This document shows positions 1-6,853 of a stretch of DNA of 21,320 bases, in pieces. Position 1 is the stretch's first letter, and the number at the start of each line of letters is the position of its first letter. Under the pieces are notes generated by a model that was not told the DNA's origin, searched no databases, and worked only from the letters and a program-made list of their open reading frames with translations. The translations under genes and the position numbers were made by a program. This stretch comes from Desulfobacteraceae bacterium. Lineage in GTDB: Bacteria > Desulfobacterota > Desulfobacteria > Desulfobacterales > BuS5. Location of the stretch: positions 1 to 21,320 of the forward strand of contig DAOWMW010000002.1 of the NCBI GenBank assembly GCA_030642865.1. The letters are read 5' to 3'.

Positions 1-1
1 A

Positions 2-145
2 GGGGAAGTCCGGTATGCTTCTTTGCAAAAAAGTTTTCCTGAAGAGTCTAAAAAACTGACCGCCAAATTGGAGCAGGAGTATAATAACCGGTATGAGCTG
101 TTAAAGATTAAGGCTGGTTCTGATTTGAGCAGCAAGGATGAATAG
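2..145 (+). CDS. C-terminal fragment, possibly pyruvate:ferredoxin oxidoreductase
   Basis: An open frame enters from the left edge and stops at TAG 143-145, giving the last 47 residues of a protein. The readable tail begins GEVRYASLQKSFPEESKK and continues with a charged helix around NNRYELLK. This resembles the C-terminal tail of NifJ-type pyruvate:ferredoxin oxidoreductases, which typically read R-Y-x-x-L, then a short P-containing loop, then a helix ending in R-Y/W-x-x-Y/L-K. Such an enzyme makes acetyl-CoA and reduced ferredoxin from pyruvate and is expected in a strict anaerobe. The fragment contains no cofactor motif, so the assignment rests on tail similarity from memory and could be wrong. 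A strong terminator follows at 252-305, so this gene ends its own transcription unit. Confidence 0.45.
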   Translation, partial: GEVRYASLQKSFPEESKKLTAKLEQEYNNRYELLKIKAGSDLSSKDE

Positions 146-160
146 GGCATAGATTGTCAT

Positions 161-210
161 TTAAATAATTTCGACCTGCGCGGTTGGCTAACTGCACAGC
201 TTAAATAATT
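161..210. repeat. Short palindromic repeat, solo form of the 1877-2022 element
   Basis: A core of about 30 bp is flanked by two exact copies of TTAAATAATT (161-170 and 201-210). The core reads CTGCGCGGTTGG then CTAACTGCACAG, an imperfect palindrome. It matches the two outer ends of the longer element at 1877-2022 (in reverse orientation) joined directly, without that element's internal ~100 bp. It lies just after the stop codon of the first gene. Confidence 0.5.
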
Positions 211-220
211 TTTATATTAA

Positions 221-305
221 AAAACTTAACAGCCTTTTTGGAAAGGATAATTTAACAGCCTTTTCAACAGGTTTTTGAAAAGGCTGTTAAGTTTTTCTTT
301 TTTTG
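221..305 (+). terminator. Strong intrinsic terminator with two alternative left arms
   Basis: Positions 252-267 and 275-290 form a perfect 16-bp stem with a 7-nt loop, followed directly by a run of U-rich sequence (291-304). A second copy of the left arm lies just upstream: 221-238 is perfectly complementary over 18 bp to 278-295, with a 39-nt loop. The two left arms compete for one right arm. The structure probably ends transcription of the gene stopping at 145 and insulates rpmH from read-through. Confidence 0.8.
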
Positions 306-334
306 TAAATAGTGCCGAATAAAATTTTTCAGAA

Positions 335-573
335 GTGTTCGGTTAGAATCTTGCCAGAGGGCAAGTTTACTTGTTTTTGTAGCGTATTGAATAAATTTCT
401 TAGAATTTCTTAGTGCAGCGTAGCCAAAAAATTGCGATTGTTTGAGCGAGGCACGAGCGAGTTTCGCAATTTTGGCGAAGCAAACTTAGAAATTCAAGAG
501 ATTTGTTTTTTAATAGCGGAAAAAACAATTAAACTTTCCGTATTGTTTTTTTTGTAATTTCCTAACCGGACAC
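335..573. repeat. Palindromic MITE-like element, copy A
   Basis: The ends form an inverted repeat, GTGTTCGGTTAG (335-346) and CTAACCGGACAC (562-573), matching at 11 of 12 positions. A large internal inverted repeat adds a stem between 423-437 and 464-476. Positions 363-399 are identical over 37 bp to the reverse complement of 16986-17022, so this is an interspersed repeat family. A third, diverged copy lies at 9421-9550. No transposase is encoded, so it is non-autonomous or a decayed remnant. The part from about 400 to 445 is shared with the 9421 copy but absent from the 16967 copy. Confidence 0.75.
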
Positions 574-764
574 CACTGGGTTTTCCTGTTTTTATAACAG
601 GATTTCAGAAGTAAGGTACTGACCTGTATTTTTTGGACTTGACCAAACTGTTTTTTTTTGTTAAACAGTAGTCTTTATTTTTTAAACTATTTTTTCATAT
701 TATTAAATTAAACCTAAATATTATGGTTAATTAAATTCACAAGGTTACAGAAAAAGTTTCTAAG

Positions 765-800
765 GATTGGGGATGAAATAAAAATTTACGATCCTAATCG
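765..800 (+). promoter_or_regulatory. Leader motif of rpmH, shared with mnmE leader
   Basis: TTGGGGATGAAATAAA at 767-782 is identical to 4662-4677, the leader of mnmE. Here the segment GATTGGGG can pair with TCCTAATC (about 792-799), using two G-U pairs, to form an 8-bp hairpin. In the second copy the same left arm pairs with a different right arm that keeps the fold. The function is unknown; a shared leader or attenuator-like structure is an inference. Confidence 0.35.
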
Positions 801-850
801 ATAACAGAGTGAATTTATGTTGAAATCTACAGGATGCAAGGTGCAGGTCT

Positions 851-985
851 ATGAAAAGAACATATCAGCCAAGCAGGATTAAACGGGCAAGAACCCACGG
901 GTTTTTGAAAAGAATGTCGTCAAAAGCAGGAAGAAGGGTTATTAACAGGCGAAGAGCACGGGGAAGAAGCCGTTTAACCGTTTAA
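851..985 (+). CDS. rpmH: 50S ribosomal protein L34
   Basis: This 44-residue protein is a component of the large ribosomal subunit. It begins [18 protein letters not shown], continues with an arginine/lysine-rich stretch ([16 protein letters not shown]) and ends RLTV, which is the full L34 pattern at the usual length. The start ATG at 851 is preceded by AAGG (839-842) as a ribosome binding site. rpmH directly upstream of rnpA is one of the most conserved bacterial gene pairs, and both are present here. Confidence 0.97.
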   Translation: MKRTYQPSRIKRARTHGFLKRMSSKAGRRVINRRRARGRSRLTV

Positions 986-1123
986 ATAAATATATCCCAC
1001 AAATACTTCTTTTGCAAATTGATTGGCCTTGAACAGATTTTTATTTTACACGGCTTATGGAAAAATCCTGGGGAGGCGTGGGTTCCCCTTGGGCCAATTA
1101 TATGGGTACAGGGAGCCACATAC

Positions 1124-1483
1124 TTGGATGTATATACATTCACCAAAAAGGAAAGAATTTTAAAGCGGCCTGAATTTATAAGGTTATCAAAATATGGGAA
1201 AAAAATTGTTAACAGGTCATTTCTTGCGCTGTATTTGCCAGGCAGGGGGGAAAGCCTCCGCCTTGGCGTTACAGTAACTAAAAAAATAGGCCATGCGCCT
1301 GCCCGCAACAGGATCAAACGGTTAACCCGTGAATATTTCAGACTTAACAGGCACAAGGTAACAGGCAACTGTGATGTTAATATTATTGTCAAAAAGGGAG
1401 TTGCACAATTGTCATCCAGCGAGATTTTCTCATCCCTTCAATATATTTTTGATGAACTCCACAGGAGATTAAATAATTACTAA
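1124..1483 (+). CDS. rnpA: Ribonuclease P protein component
   Basis: RnpA is the small basic protein that binds RNase P RNA and helps remove the 5' leader of precursor tRNA. The protein shows the family pattern: an N-terminal FTKKERILKRPEF, then LGVTVTKKIGHAPARNRIKR, which carries the RNR signature (A-x-x-R-N-R-I-K-R), and a C-terminal VNIIVKKG strand. I place the start at TTG 1124, giving 119 residues. GGGAG at 1111-1115 sits eight bases upstream, and the protein then begins MDVYTFTKKER as in other RnpA proteins. An in-frame ATG at 1019 would add 35 residues that do not resemble RnpA. The gene lies 138 bp after rpmH, and its end overlaps the probable start of yidD. Confidence 0.93.
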   Translation: MDVYTFTKKERILKRPEFIRLSKYGKKIVNRSFLALYLPGRGESLRLGVTVTKKIGHAPARNRIKRLTREYFRLNRHKVTGNCDVNIIVKKGVAQLSSSEIFSSLQYIFDELHRRLNNY

Positions 1484-1742
1484 GCCTCTTATAAAAATAA
1501 TAGTATTTTGTATAAAAATGTATCAATATATTTTATCTCCTGTTTTCCCCCCTGTTTGTCGCTTTTATCCATCCTGCTCTGAATATGCCTGCCTTGCAGT
1601 AATTCGTTTTGGTCCTTTTAAAGGGCTTTTGTTATCATTAAAAAGAATCTCGCGGTGTCATCCCTTTAATCCTGGGGGATTTGACCCTGTCCCGGAGTCA
1701 GCCCCACTCTTCCCATCAAAAAAAAAGAAATCCTTTTGTTAA
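1476..1742 (+). CDS. yidD: Membrane protein insertion efficiency factor YidD
   Basis: YidD is a small inner-membrane-associated protein thought to assist YidC and Sec-dependent insertion. The family signature is clear: YQYILSP, then CRFYPSCSEYA, then a conserved RCHPFNPGGFDPVP near the C-terminus. The first in-frame ATG (1518) cuts off the usual N-terminal amphipathic helix. Reading upstream gives TKPLIKIIVFCIK directly before YQYILSP, which is what the family has. The frame is closed by TAA at 1470-1472, and AGGAG at 1463-1467 stands eight bases before ATT 1476. I therefore propose an ATT start, giving 88 residues and an 8-bp overlap with rnpA. If ATT is not used, the ATG form has 74 residues. 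Confidence 0.88.
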   Translation: MTKPLIKIIVFCIKMYQYILSPVFPPVCRFYPSCSEYACLAVIRFGPFKGLLLSLKRISRCHPFNPGGFDPVPESAPLFPSKKKKSFC

Positions 1743-2139
1743 GTTATTTTACCCCATTACTTTTTAACAATCCTTTACGGGAAATGGTGCAACTCAGTCC
1801 CTCTGTTTTTTTTAAAAATGTATATTTAATCTCCCAGGGGAAACCAGAATTTTTTGTTCAAATCACAGAGTACAAAAAATTTCAAGCTGTGCGGTTAGCC
1901 TTTAGCAGTTAGCTGTTAGCTAAAATGATCACAGGATGTGTTCTCACCCACTGGGTGTTATTTTTCAAGGTTAACACCTAACACCTGATAGCTAATAGCT
2001 AACCGCACAGGTCGAGAAATTTAACCTCAGGAATAGATTGAGTATTTCGAGGGTTAAAATTTTTGTCACATGCAGATATGGACGAAAAAGAGAGTTTTCT
2101 TTCAGACACTATTTATATCTGCCAATTTAGGAGTTAAAC
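1743..2139. other. Intergenic region between yidD and yidC
   Basis: This ~400-bp stretch is unusually long for a yidD-yidC junction. It contains the palindromic element at 1877-2022 and otherwise AT-rich sequence. I see no gene. A 19-codon frame (2078-2137) ends just before the yidC start but has no ribosome binding site. The yidC ribosome binding site TAGGAG lies at 2128-2133. Confidence 0.6.
1877..2022. repeat. Palindromic intergenic element with TAGC-rich arms
   Basis: CTGTGCGGTTAGC at 1887-1899 is perfectly complementary to GCTAACCGCACAG at 1998-2010. The outer flanks (AAATTT at both ends) extend the symmetry imperfectly. Inside, the left arm is built from repeated TTAGC(A/T)G units and the right arm from TAGCTAATAGCTA. 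A smaller dyad, GTGTTA/TAACAC, lies in the centre. The outer ends match the short repeat at 161-210. There is no coding potential. Confidence 0.6.
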
Positions 2140-3810
2140 ATGGAGCAACGGCGTCTCTTTATGGCTATTGCACTTTCAGTACTTGTATTTTTTCTGTGGG
2201 AGTTTTTTTTTGTTGATAAGGAAAATGTTCACCAGAGAACAGAAAATAATAGAGTAATTGAAGCTGCAAAAGAAAATTTATCTCAAACATCCTTATCGCA
2301 GGTAAGGTCTGATTTGACCGAGCAAATGCTGAAAAAGAATAAAGAAATTATTGATTCTGCTTTTAAGGCGGCAAGGTTGATAACCGTTAATACCCCACTA
2401 TATAGGCTTAAGATATCTGAAGCTGGTGCTGTTTTTGAAAGTTTTGTTTTAAAAGAATACAGGGAAAAAGCAGAATTGAAATCTCCGCCCCTGGAAATGA
2501 TTCCCGCAAATCTGAAAGGGGGAACTCTCCAGGCCGGTTTTGCCGGTAATGGAATCCCCGGGATTGAGAATGCGATTTTTTCGGTTGAACTTTCTTCTGA
2601 TTATCTTGAAATCCGTAATGCTCCCATGAAAATATCTTTTTTGTGGGAATCTCCCGAAGGAATAATTGTTGAAAAAAGGTATCTTTTTTCTCCTGAGACT
2701 TATTTGATAGGCCTGGATATTATTATCACCAATAATTCAAAAAGAACTTTTGATGATAATTTAATCCTTTCTCTCCAGGATAATTTGCCAAAAGAGAAAA
2801 GCAGTCTTGGGTTTGAAGGGCCTTCGGCCTTAATTGACAATAAACTGGATCAGGTAAAATTAAAAAAGATTGCCAAAAAGGATACATACACAGGAAAAAT
2901 AGCCTGGATTGCTCTTCAGGACCGTTATTTTATGTCGAGCATTATTCCAAAAACACCAGAACAGGCCAGCATGCTCCTTTTTCTTGAAAAGGAAAAAAAA
3001 ATAAAGGCTGTTTATATGCATCCCAGGGCCATGATTGCTCCAGGTTCCAGCCATGTTTATGGTCATGATCTTTTTTTTGGGCCCAAAAGCATGAAAATTC
3101 TTAAGGAATTCGACCTTGACCTTGACAAGGCAATTCATTTTGGTATGTTCGATTTTCTTGCCAAACCCTGTGTTATGGTTATGAATTTTTTGTATGGTCT
3201 TATTCCAAACTATGGTATGGCTATTATTATTTTAACCCTTTTGATTAAACTGATCCTTTGGCCCCTTGGTTCCAAGAGTTATAAGTCAATGGCCGAAATG
3301 AAGAAACTGCAGCCATTGATGGCTGAAATAAGAGAAAAATATAAACATGACAAACAAAAAATGAATATGGAAGTAATGGGTTTATATAAAACCTATAAAG
3401 TAAATCCTCTGGGTGGATGTCTCCCCATGGTGGTTCAGATCCCGATTTTTTTCGCACTTTACAGGATGCTCTATGAGGCAATAGAATTAAGGCACGCTCC
3501 TTTTTTTGGATGGATTCACGATCTTTCAGCTCCTGATCGTCTTTTTGATTTTGGTTTTTCAATACCCTTTATGCAGCCCCCCTGCGGAATTCCTGTGCTG
3601 ACGATTATAATGGGCGGGACCATGTTCCTGCAGCAAAAGATGGCACCACCCATGGGGGGGGACCCTCTCCAGGCCAAGTTAATGACATTTATGCCGATTA
3701 TGTTTACTGTGATATTTATTAATTTTTCTTCTGGTCTTGTTTTGTATTGGTTAATAAACAATATTGTATCGATTACGCAACAATATTATATTCAGAAAAA
3801 ATATATATAA
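2140..3810 (+). CDS. yidC: Membrane protein insertase YidC
   Basis: YidC inserts and folds inner-membrane proteins, alone or with the Sec translocon. At 556 residues it has the Gram-negative layout. An N-terminal membrane anchor (about residues 6-25, AIALSVLVFFLWEFFF) is followed by a large periplasmic domain. From about residue 333 comes the conserved insertase core with FDFLAKPCVMVMNFLYGLIPNYGMAII, the cytoplasmic coiled-coil hairpin (MAEMKKLQPLMAEIREKYKHD), NPLGGCLPMVVQIPIFFALYRML and a final membrane segment (GLVLYWLINNIVSITQQ). TAGGAG lies six bases before the ATG. The stop is 14 bp before the jag start, with the jag ribosome binding site in between, so the two are likely co-transcribed. 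Confidence 0.96.
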   Translation: MEQRRLFMAIALSVLVFFLWEFFFVDKENVHQRTENNRVIEAAKENLSQTSLSQVRSDLTEQMLKKNKEIIDSAFKAARLITVNTPLYRLKISEAGAVFESFVLKEYREKAELKSPPLEMIPANLKGGTLQAGFAGNGIPGIENAIFSVELSSDYLEIRNAPMKISFLWESPEGIIVEKRYLFSPETYLIGLDIIITNNSKRTFDDNLILSLQDNLPKEKSSLGFEGPSALIDNKLDQVKLKKIAKKDTYTGKIAWIALQDRYFMSSIIPKTPEQASMLLFLEKEKKIKAVYMHPRAMIAPGSSHVYGHDLFFGPKSMKILKEFDLDLDKAIHFGMFDFLAKPCVMVMNFLYGLIPNYGMAIIILTLLIKLILWPLGSKSYKSMAEMKKLQPLMAEIREKYKHDKQKMNMEVMGLYKTYKVNPLGGCLPMVVQIPIFFALYRMLYEAIELRHAPFFGWIHDLSAPDRLFDFGFSIPFMQPPCGIPVLTIIMGGTMFLQQKMAPPMGGDPLQAKLMTFMPIMFTVIFINFSSGLVLYWLINNIVSITQQYYIQKKYI

Positions 3811-3824
3811 AAGACGGAGGTTTT

Positions 3825-4640
3825 ATGTCGTCTATTCTAGAATTTGAAGGTAAAGATATAGATGCTGCTGTCCTGACAGCATGTAAAGAGTTAGGCGTAA
3901 AAAAAGAAAAATTAAAGTACGATGTAATTTCCTATGGCTCCACGGGTATTTTTGGGCTGGTTGGAGTTAAAAAAGCTCGTATTAAGGTTTTTTATCAAAA
4001 GAATGAAAAATCCCAGGCAACACCTGTTGATGCCGTGGATGAACATGAAAAAAATGATGTTGAAGTTGAGGTAGAGGTTGAGGTCGAAAAGGCTGCTGTT
4101 ACTGTTGAAGATAAAAAAAATGATGCGGTTTCTCCTGATACCCCTGAGTTTGAAGAAATTATTGAAGATTTCACGAGTTATACATTTGATGATCCCCCTG
4201 CAATTTTAGGAAAGAAAGCTTTACAGCGGATTATTGATTTGATTACAACAGACGCCACTATTACCATGGATGAAAGTAATGATGAGCTTCTCTTTAATAT
4301 TACAGGCGGGAATACTGCTGTTCTCATTGGAAGACGGGGGAAAACCCTTGAGGCTATTCAATATGTTGTCGAGAAAATCATTAATAAACACCATAAAGAC
4401 AGAATTCGTGTTCAGATAGATGTTGGAGAATATTTAAAAATAAAACAGAACAATTTGGTGGAACTTGCCCAGCGTATGGCTGAAAAAGCCGTAAAGAAAA
4501 ATAAGCCCTTTTCCATAGGAAAACTAAATTCTTATGACAGGCGAATAATACATATCGCCTTAAAGAATAATAAGCAGGTGAAGACCATGAGCGTGGGAAA
4601 AAATTATTATCGCAGACTGGTAATATTCCCCAGAAAATAG
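3825..4640 (+). CDS. jag: Jag/KhpB-like RNA-binding protein (Jag-N, KH, R3H)
   Basis: Jag is a cytoplasmic RNA-binding protein commonly encoded next to yidC. The start at ATG 3825 is supported by CGGAGG six bases upstream; an ATG at 3747 lies inside yidC and is not used. The 271-residue protein has a Jag-N domain at about 1-56 (GKDIDAAVLTACKELG, then YGSTGIFGLVGVKKA). An acidic linker (about 60-125) includes five tandem VE dipeptides. A KH domain carries the GRRG loop at 169-172, and an R3H domain carries R239-R-I-I-H243. The linker repeat is the only odd feature. Jag/KhpB proteins are linked to cell-envelope control in Gram-positives; the role in this lineage is not established. Confidence 0.92.
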   Translation: MSSILEFEGKDIDAAVLTACKELGVKKEKLKYDVISYGSTGIFGLVGVKKARIKVFYQKNEKSQATPVDAVDEHEKNDVEVEVEVEVEKAAVTVEDKKNDAVSPDTPEFEEIIEDFTSYTFDDPPAILGKKALQRIIDLITTDATITMDESNDELLFNITGGNTAVLIGRRGKTLEAIQYVVEKIINKHHKDRIRVQIDVGEYLKIKQNNLVELAQRMAEKAVKKNKPFSIGKLNSYDRRIIHIALKNNKQVKTMSVGKNYYRRLVIFPRK

Positions 4641-4661
4641 AAATAATGTAACTACTTAGGC

Positions 4662-4703
4662 TTGGGGATGAAATAAATTACCCATCCTCAACAGGATTTT
4701 TTT
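4662..4703 (+). promoter_or_regulatory. Leader hairpin with U-tract before mnmE
   Basis: TTGGGGATG (4662-4670) pairs with CATCCTCAA (4683-4691), 9 bp including one G-U, with a 12-nt loop. CAGGA and a long T-run reaching the mnmE start follow. This could be a weak terminator or attenuator between jag and mnmE. The left arm and loop share 16 bp with the rpmH leader (767-782). No strong ribosome binding site stands in front of mnmE; AGGA at 4693-4696 is too far away. Confidence 0.4.
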
Positions 4704-4712
4704 ATTTTTTTT

Positions 4713-6125
4713 ATGAATAGTTCAACAATAGTTGCCATGGCAACTCCGGCCGGAAATGGTGGTATAGGCATAATAAAAATTTCCGGCACAGATGCAATAA
4801 AAATTGTATCTTCAATTTTTCACAGGGGGCCTCTCCACAAAAGATTCCCTGTTTTGAAAAAGAATAATTGTTTTCAGTTAAAATCCCATACTATTCATCA
4901 TGGATATATAGTTGATTTTGAAAATAAAAGCGTAATTGATGAAATTCTTCTTCTTATTATGCTTGCCCCAAATTCTTATACCAGAGATGATGTGGTGGAG
5001 ATCCATGCCCATTGCGGCCAGGTCGTTATTCAATCGGTTCTGGAGCTGGTATTAAAACATGGTGGAAGGCTTGCCGAGCCCGGTGAATTCACAAAACGGG
5101 CATTTTTAAGCGGTCGTATCGATTTAAGCCAGGCAGAGGCTGTTGTTGACATTATTAATGCAAAGACAAAAAAAGCCCTTGAGGTTGCCACAAGCCATAT
5201 AAAAGGTGACTTTAGCTCTGCCATTGAATTGATCAGGAATTTTTTTTTACAGATGTCCGCCCAGATTGAAGCTGCCATTGATTTTTCTGATCAGATGGAT
5301 GAAGATATCTGCGATTTGTGCCAGGTTGATTATTTCAGGAATAATGTTACTGATAAGTTCAAGGCTCTGGTTAATCAGTATAATGATTCCCACATTGTAA
5401 GAGATGGTTTCAAGGTTATAATAACAGGACAGCCCAATGTGGGTAAATCGAGTATAATGAACAGAATGATTCAACGGGACCGTTCCATTGTTACATCTTT
5501 TCCAGGCACAACACGGGATGCCATAATGGAAACTGTTATAATCGACGATGTCCCTGTTATACTCACAGATTCCGCGGGTATTCATGAAACAGATGATCCT
5601 GTTGAAATAATCGGGATTGAAAAAGCCTGTGAGCATATAATGGAATCCCACATGGCCATTTTTGTAGTCGATGCAACTAAATGCTGTTCTTCTGAGGATA
5701 TCTCGATTTATGAAAAAATCGGAAACAAACCTTTTATTATGGTTTTAAATAAAAGTGATCTTGCAGAAAAGCCTTTTAAATTTATTCCCCCGTTGTCCTG
5801 GAATATACCAAAAAAAGTCGCGACTTCCGCCCTTTATAATACGGGATTTGATCAGTTGCGTAATTTAATATCAGGTTTTTTTTCCCATGAAAAACCAGAT
5901 GGCCCTTTAAATAATCTTTTGCCGAATTTGAGGCAAAAGCTTCTCATGGACAGGTGCATTGAACTGGCCTGTTTTATAGAAAAGGGTTTGCTTGATAAAA
6001 AGCCCTTTGAACTTATAGCCATTGATATAAATGAAATTATTAATCTGCTGGATAAAATTACAGGTAATGTAGTGGAAGAGGATGTGCTGGACCAAATTTT
6101 TAGCAGATTTTGTATAGGGAAATGA
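4713..6125 (+). CDS. mnmE: tRNA modification GTPase MnmE
   Basis: MnmE works with MnmG to add a (carboxymethyl)aminomethyl group to U34 of certain tRNAs. The 470-residue length is normal. The N-terminal folate-binding domain starts STIVAMATPAGNGGIGIIKISG and contains SYTRDDVVEIHAHCG. The inserted G domain has G1 GQPNVGKSS (239-247), G2 TTRD (266-269), G3 DSAG (286-289) and G4 NKSD (346-349). The C-terminus is FCIGK, whose cysteine is conserved in the family. G3 is usually DTAG, so Thr is replaced by Ser here, a conservative change. The start fits the family N-terminus although the ribosome binding site is weak. The gene closes the rpmH-mnmE cluster. Confidence 0.96.
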   Translation: MNSSTIVAMATPAGNGGIGIIKISGTDAIKIVSSIFHRGPLHKRFPVLKKNNCFQLKSHTIHHGYIVDFENKSVIDEILLLIMLAPNSYTRDDVVEIHAHCGQVVIQSVLELVLKHGGRLAEPGEFTKRAFLSGRIDLSQAEAVVDIINAKTKKALEVATSHIKGDFSSAIELIRNFFLQMSAQIEAAIDFSDQMDEDICDLCQVDYFRNNVTDKFKALVNQYNDSHIVRDGFKVIITGQPNVGKSSIMNRMIQRDRSIVTSFPGTTRDAIMETVIIDDVPVILTDSAGIHETDDPVEIIGIEKACEHIMESHMAIFVVDATKCCSSEDISIYEKIGNKPFIMVLNKSDLAEKPFKFIPPLSWNIPKKVATSALYNTGFDQLRNLISGFFSHEKPDGPLNNLLPNLRQKLLMDRCIELACFIEKGLLDKKPFELIAIDINEIINLLDKITGNVVEEDVLDQIFSRFCIGK

Positions 6126-6158
6126 AGTATTCCCCAAATATATCTCAAGGAGTATCTG

Positions 6159-6851
6159 ATGAGTATTAATCTTATGCCATATTTTCAGGAATATGAACAG
6201 CTTGTTTCATTGTCAGAACAGGTTTTTAAGCGGGTTAACGATGAATATCCAGACAAGGTTAAATGTGTTGAAGGGTGTTCGGACTGCTGCTACGCACTTT
6301 TTGATCTTTCTTTTATTGAAGCCTATTATATTAATTATAATTTTTATAAAAAATATAAAGGAAGAGAAAAAGAGGATCTCATTATTAAAGCAAATGAAGC
6401 TGATCGAATAATATATAAGCTGAAAAGATCTGCCCATAAAGATTTTAAGGCAGGTATGGACGAAGCGGAAATATTTGTAAAAATGTCTAAGGAGCGGGTC
6501 AAATGCCCCCTTTTAAATGATAAAGAAATGTGCAGCATGTATGAATATCGACCGATAACATGCAGGCTTTACGGAATACCAACAGCCATCGGCGGAATAG
6601 GACACACATGTGGGCTTTCCGGTTTTGAGGAAGGAGTGGAACATTCCACTGTTAATCTGGAAATAATACAAAACAGGCTTTATGAAATATCAACAAGATT
6701 TGTATCCTCCATGAATACCAGGTATAAAGCTTTGAAGGAAATGCTGGTCCCTTTATCCATGGTGATTTGCCAGGAATATGATGAAGATTATCTTGGAATC
6801 ATAAAAGAGAGTTCTGCAGATACGAATACCTTGAAGAATCAGGGAGTGTAG
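6159..6851 (+). CDS. YkgJ-family cysteine-cluster protein
   Basis: This 230-residue protein has the cysteine pattern of the YkgJ (UPF0153) family, which is predicted to bind zinc or an iron-sulfur cluster. C36, C40, C43 and C44 form CVEGCSDCC. A second group is C116 (CPLL), C125 (CSMYEYRP) and C135 (CRLYG), and C151 lies in GHTCG. The motif C-x-x-Y-x-x-R-P-x-x-C-R is the family hallmark. The central segment (about 55-110) is a charged helical insertion. AAGGAG eight bases upstream supports the ATG at 6159. It starts 33 bp after mnmE and ends 2 bp before the next gene, so it is probably in the same operon. The biochemical role is unknown. Confidence 0.85.
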   Translation: MSINLMPYFQEYEQLVSLSEQVFKRVNDEYPDKVKCVEGCSDCCYALFDLSFIEAYYINYNFYKKYKGREKEDLIIKANEADRIIYKLKRSAHKDFKAGMDEAEIFVKMSKERVKCPLLNDKEMCSMYEYRPITCRLYGIPTAIGGIGHTCGLSGFEEGVEHSTVNLEIIQNRLYEISTRFVSSMNTRYKALKEMLVPLSMVICQEYDEDYLGIIKESSADTNTLKNQGV

Positions 6852-6853
6852 AG

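Larger units (their letters stand above)
146..850. other. Intergenic region upstream of rpmH
   Basis: This ~700-bp stretch holds a short palindromic repeat (161-210), an intrinsic terminator (221-305), a MITE-like element (335-573) and then AT-rich sequence. Two further small hairpins are visible: 585-590 with 596-601, and 647-653 with 663-669. An AT-rich dyad (AATTAAACC near 706-714 with GGTTAATT near 725-732) surrounds a TATTAT at 719-724 that could be a -10 element for rpmH, but I see no convincing -35. A leader motif at 767-782 recurs upstream of mnmE. I see no protein-coding gene here. Confidence 0.6.

Noticed and set aside
335..573. CRISPR-like array
   Set aside because: The repeated segments are inverted arms of one palindromic element, not regularly spaced direct repeats with spacers.
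1019..1123. ATG 1019 as the rnpA start
   Set aside because: The extra 35 residues do not resemble RnpA, whereas TTG 1124 has a well-placed GGGAG and gives a normal N-terminus.
2078..2137. 19-codon frame just before yidC
   Set aside because: No ribosome binding site and no recognisable leader-peptide signature such as a run of one amino acid.
3747..3824. ATG 3747 as the jag start
   Set aside because: It lies inside yidC; ATG 3825 has CGGAGG and begins the conserved Jag-N domain.
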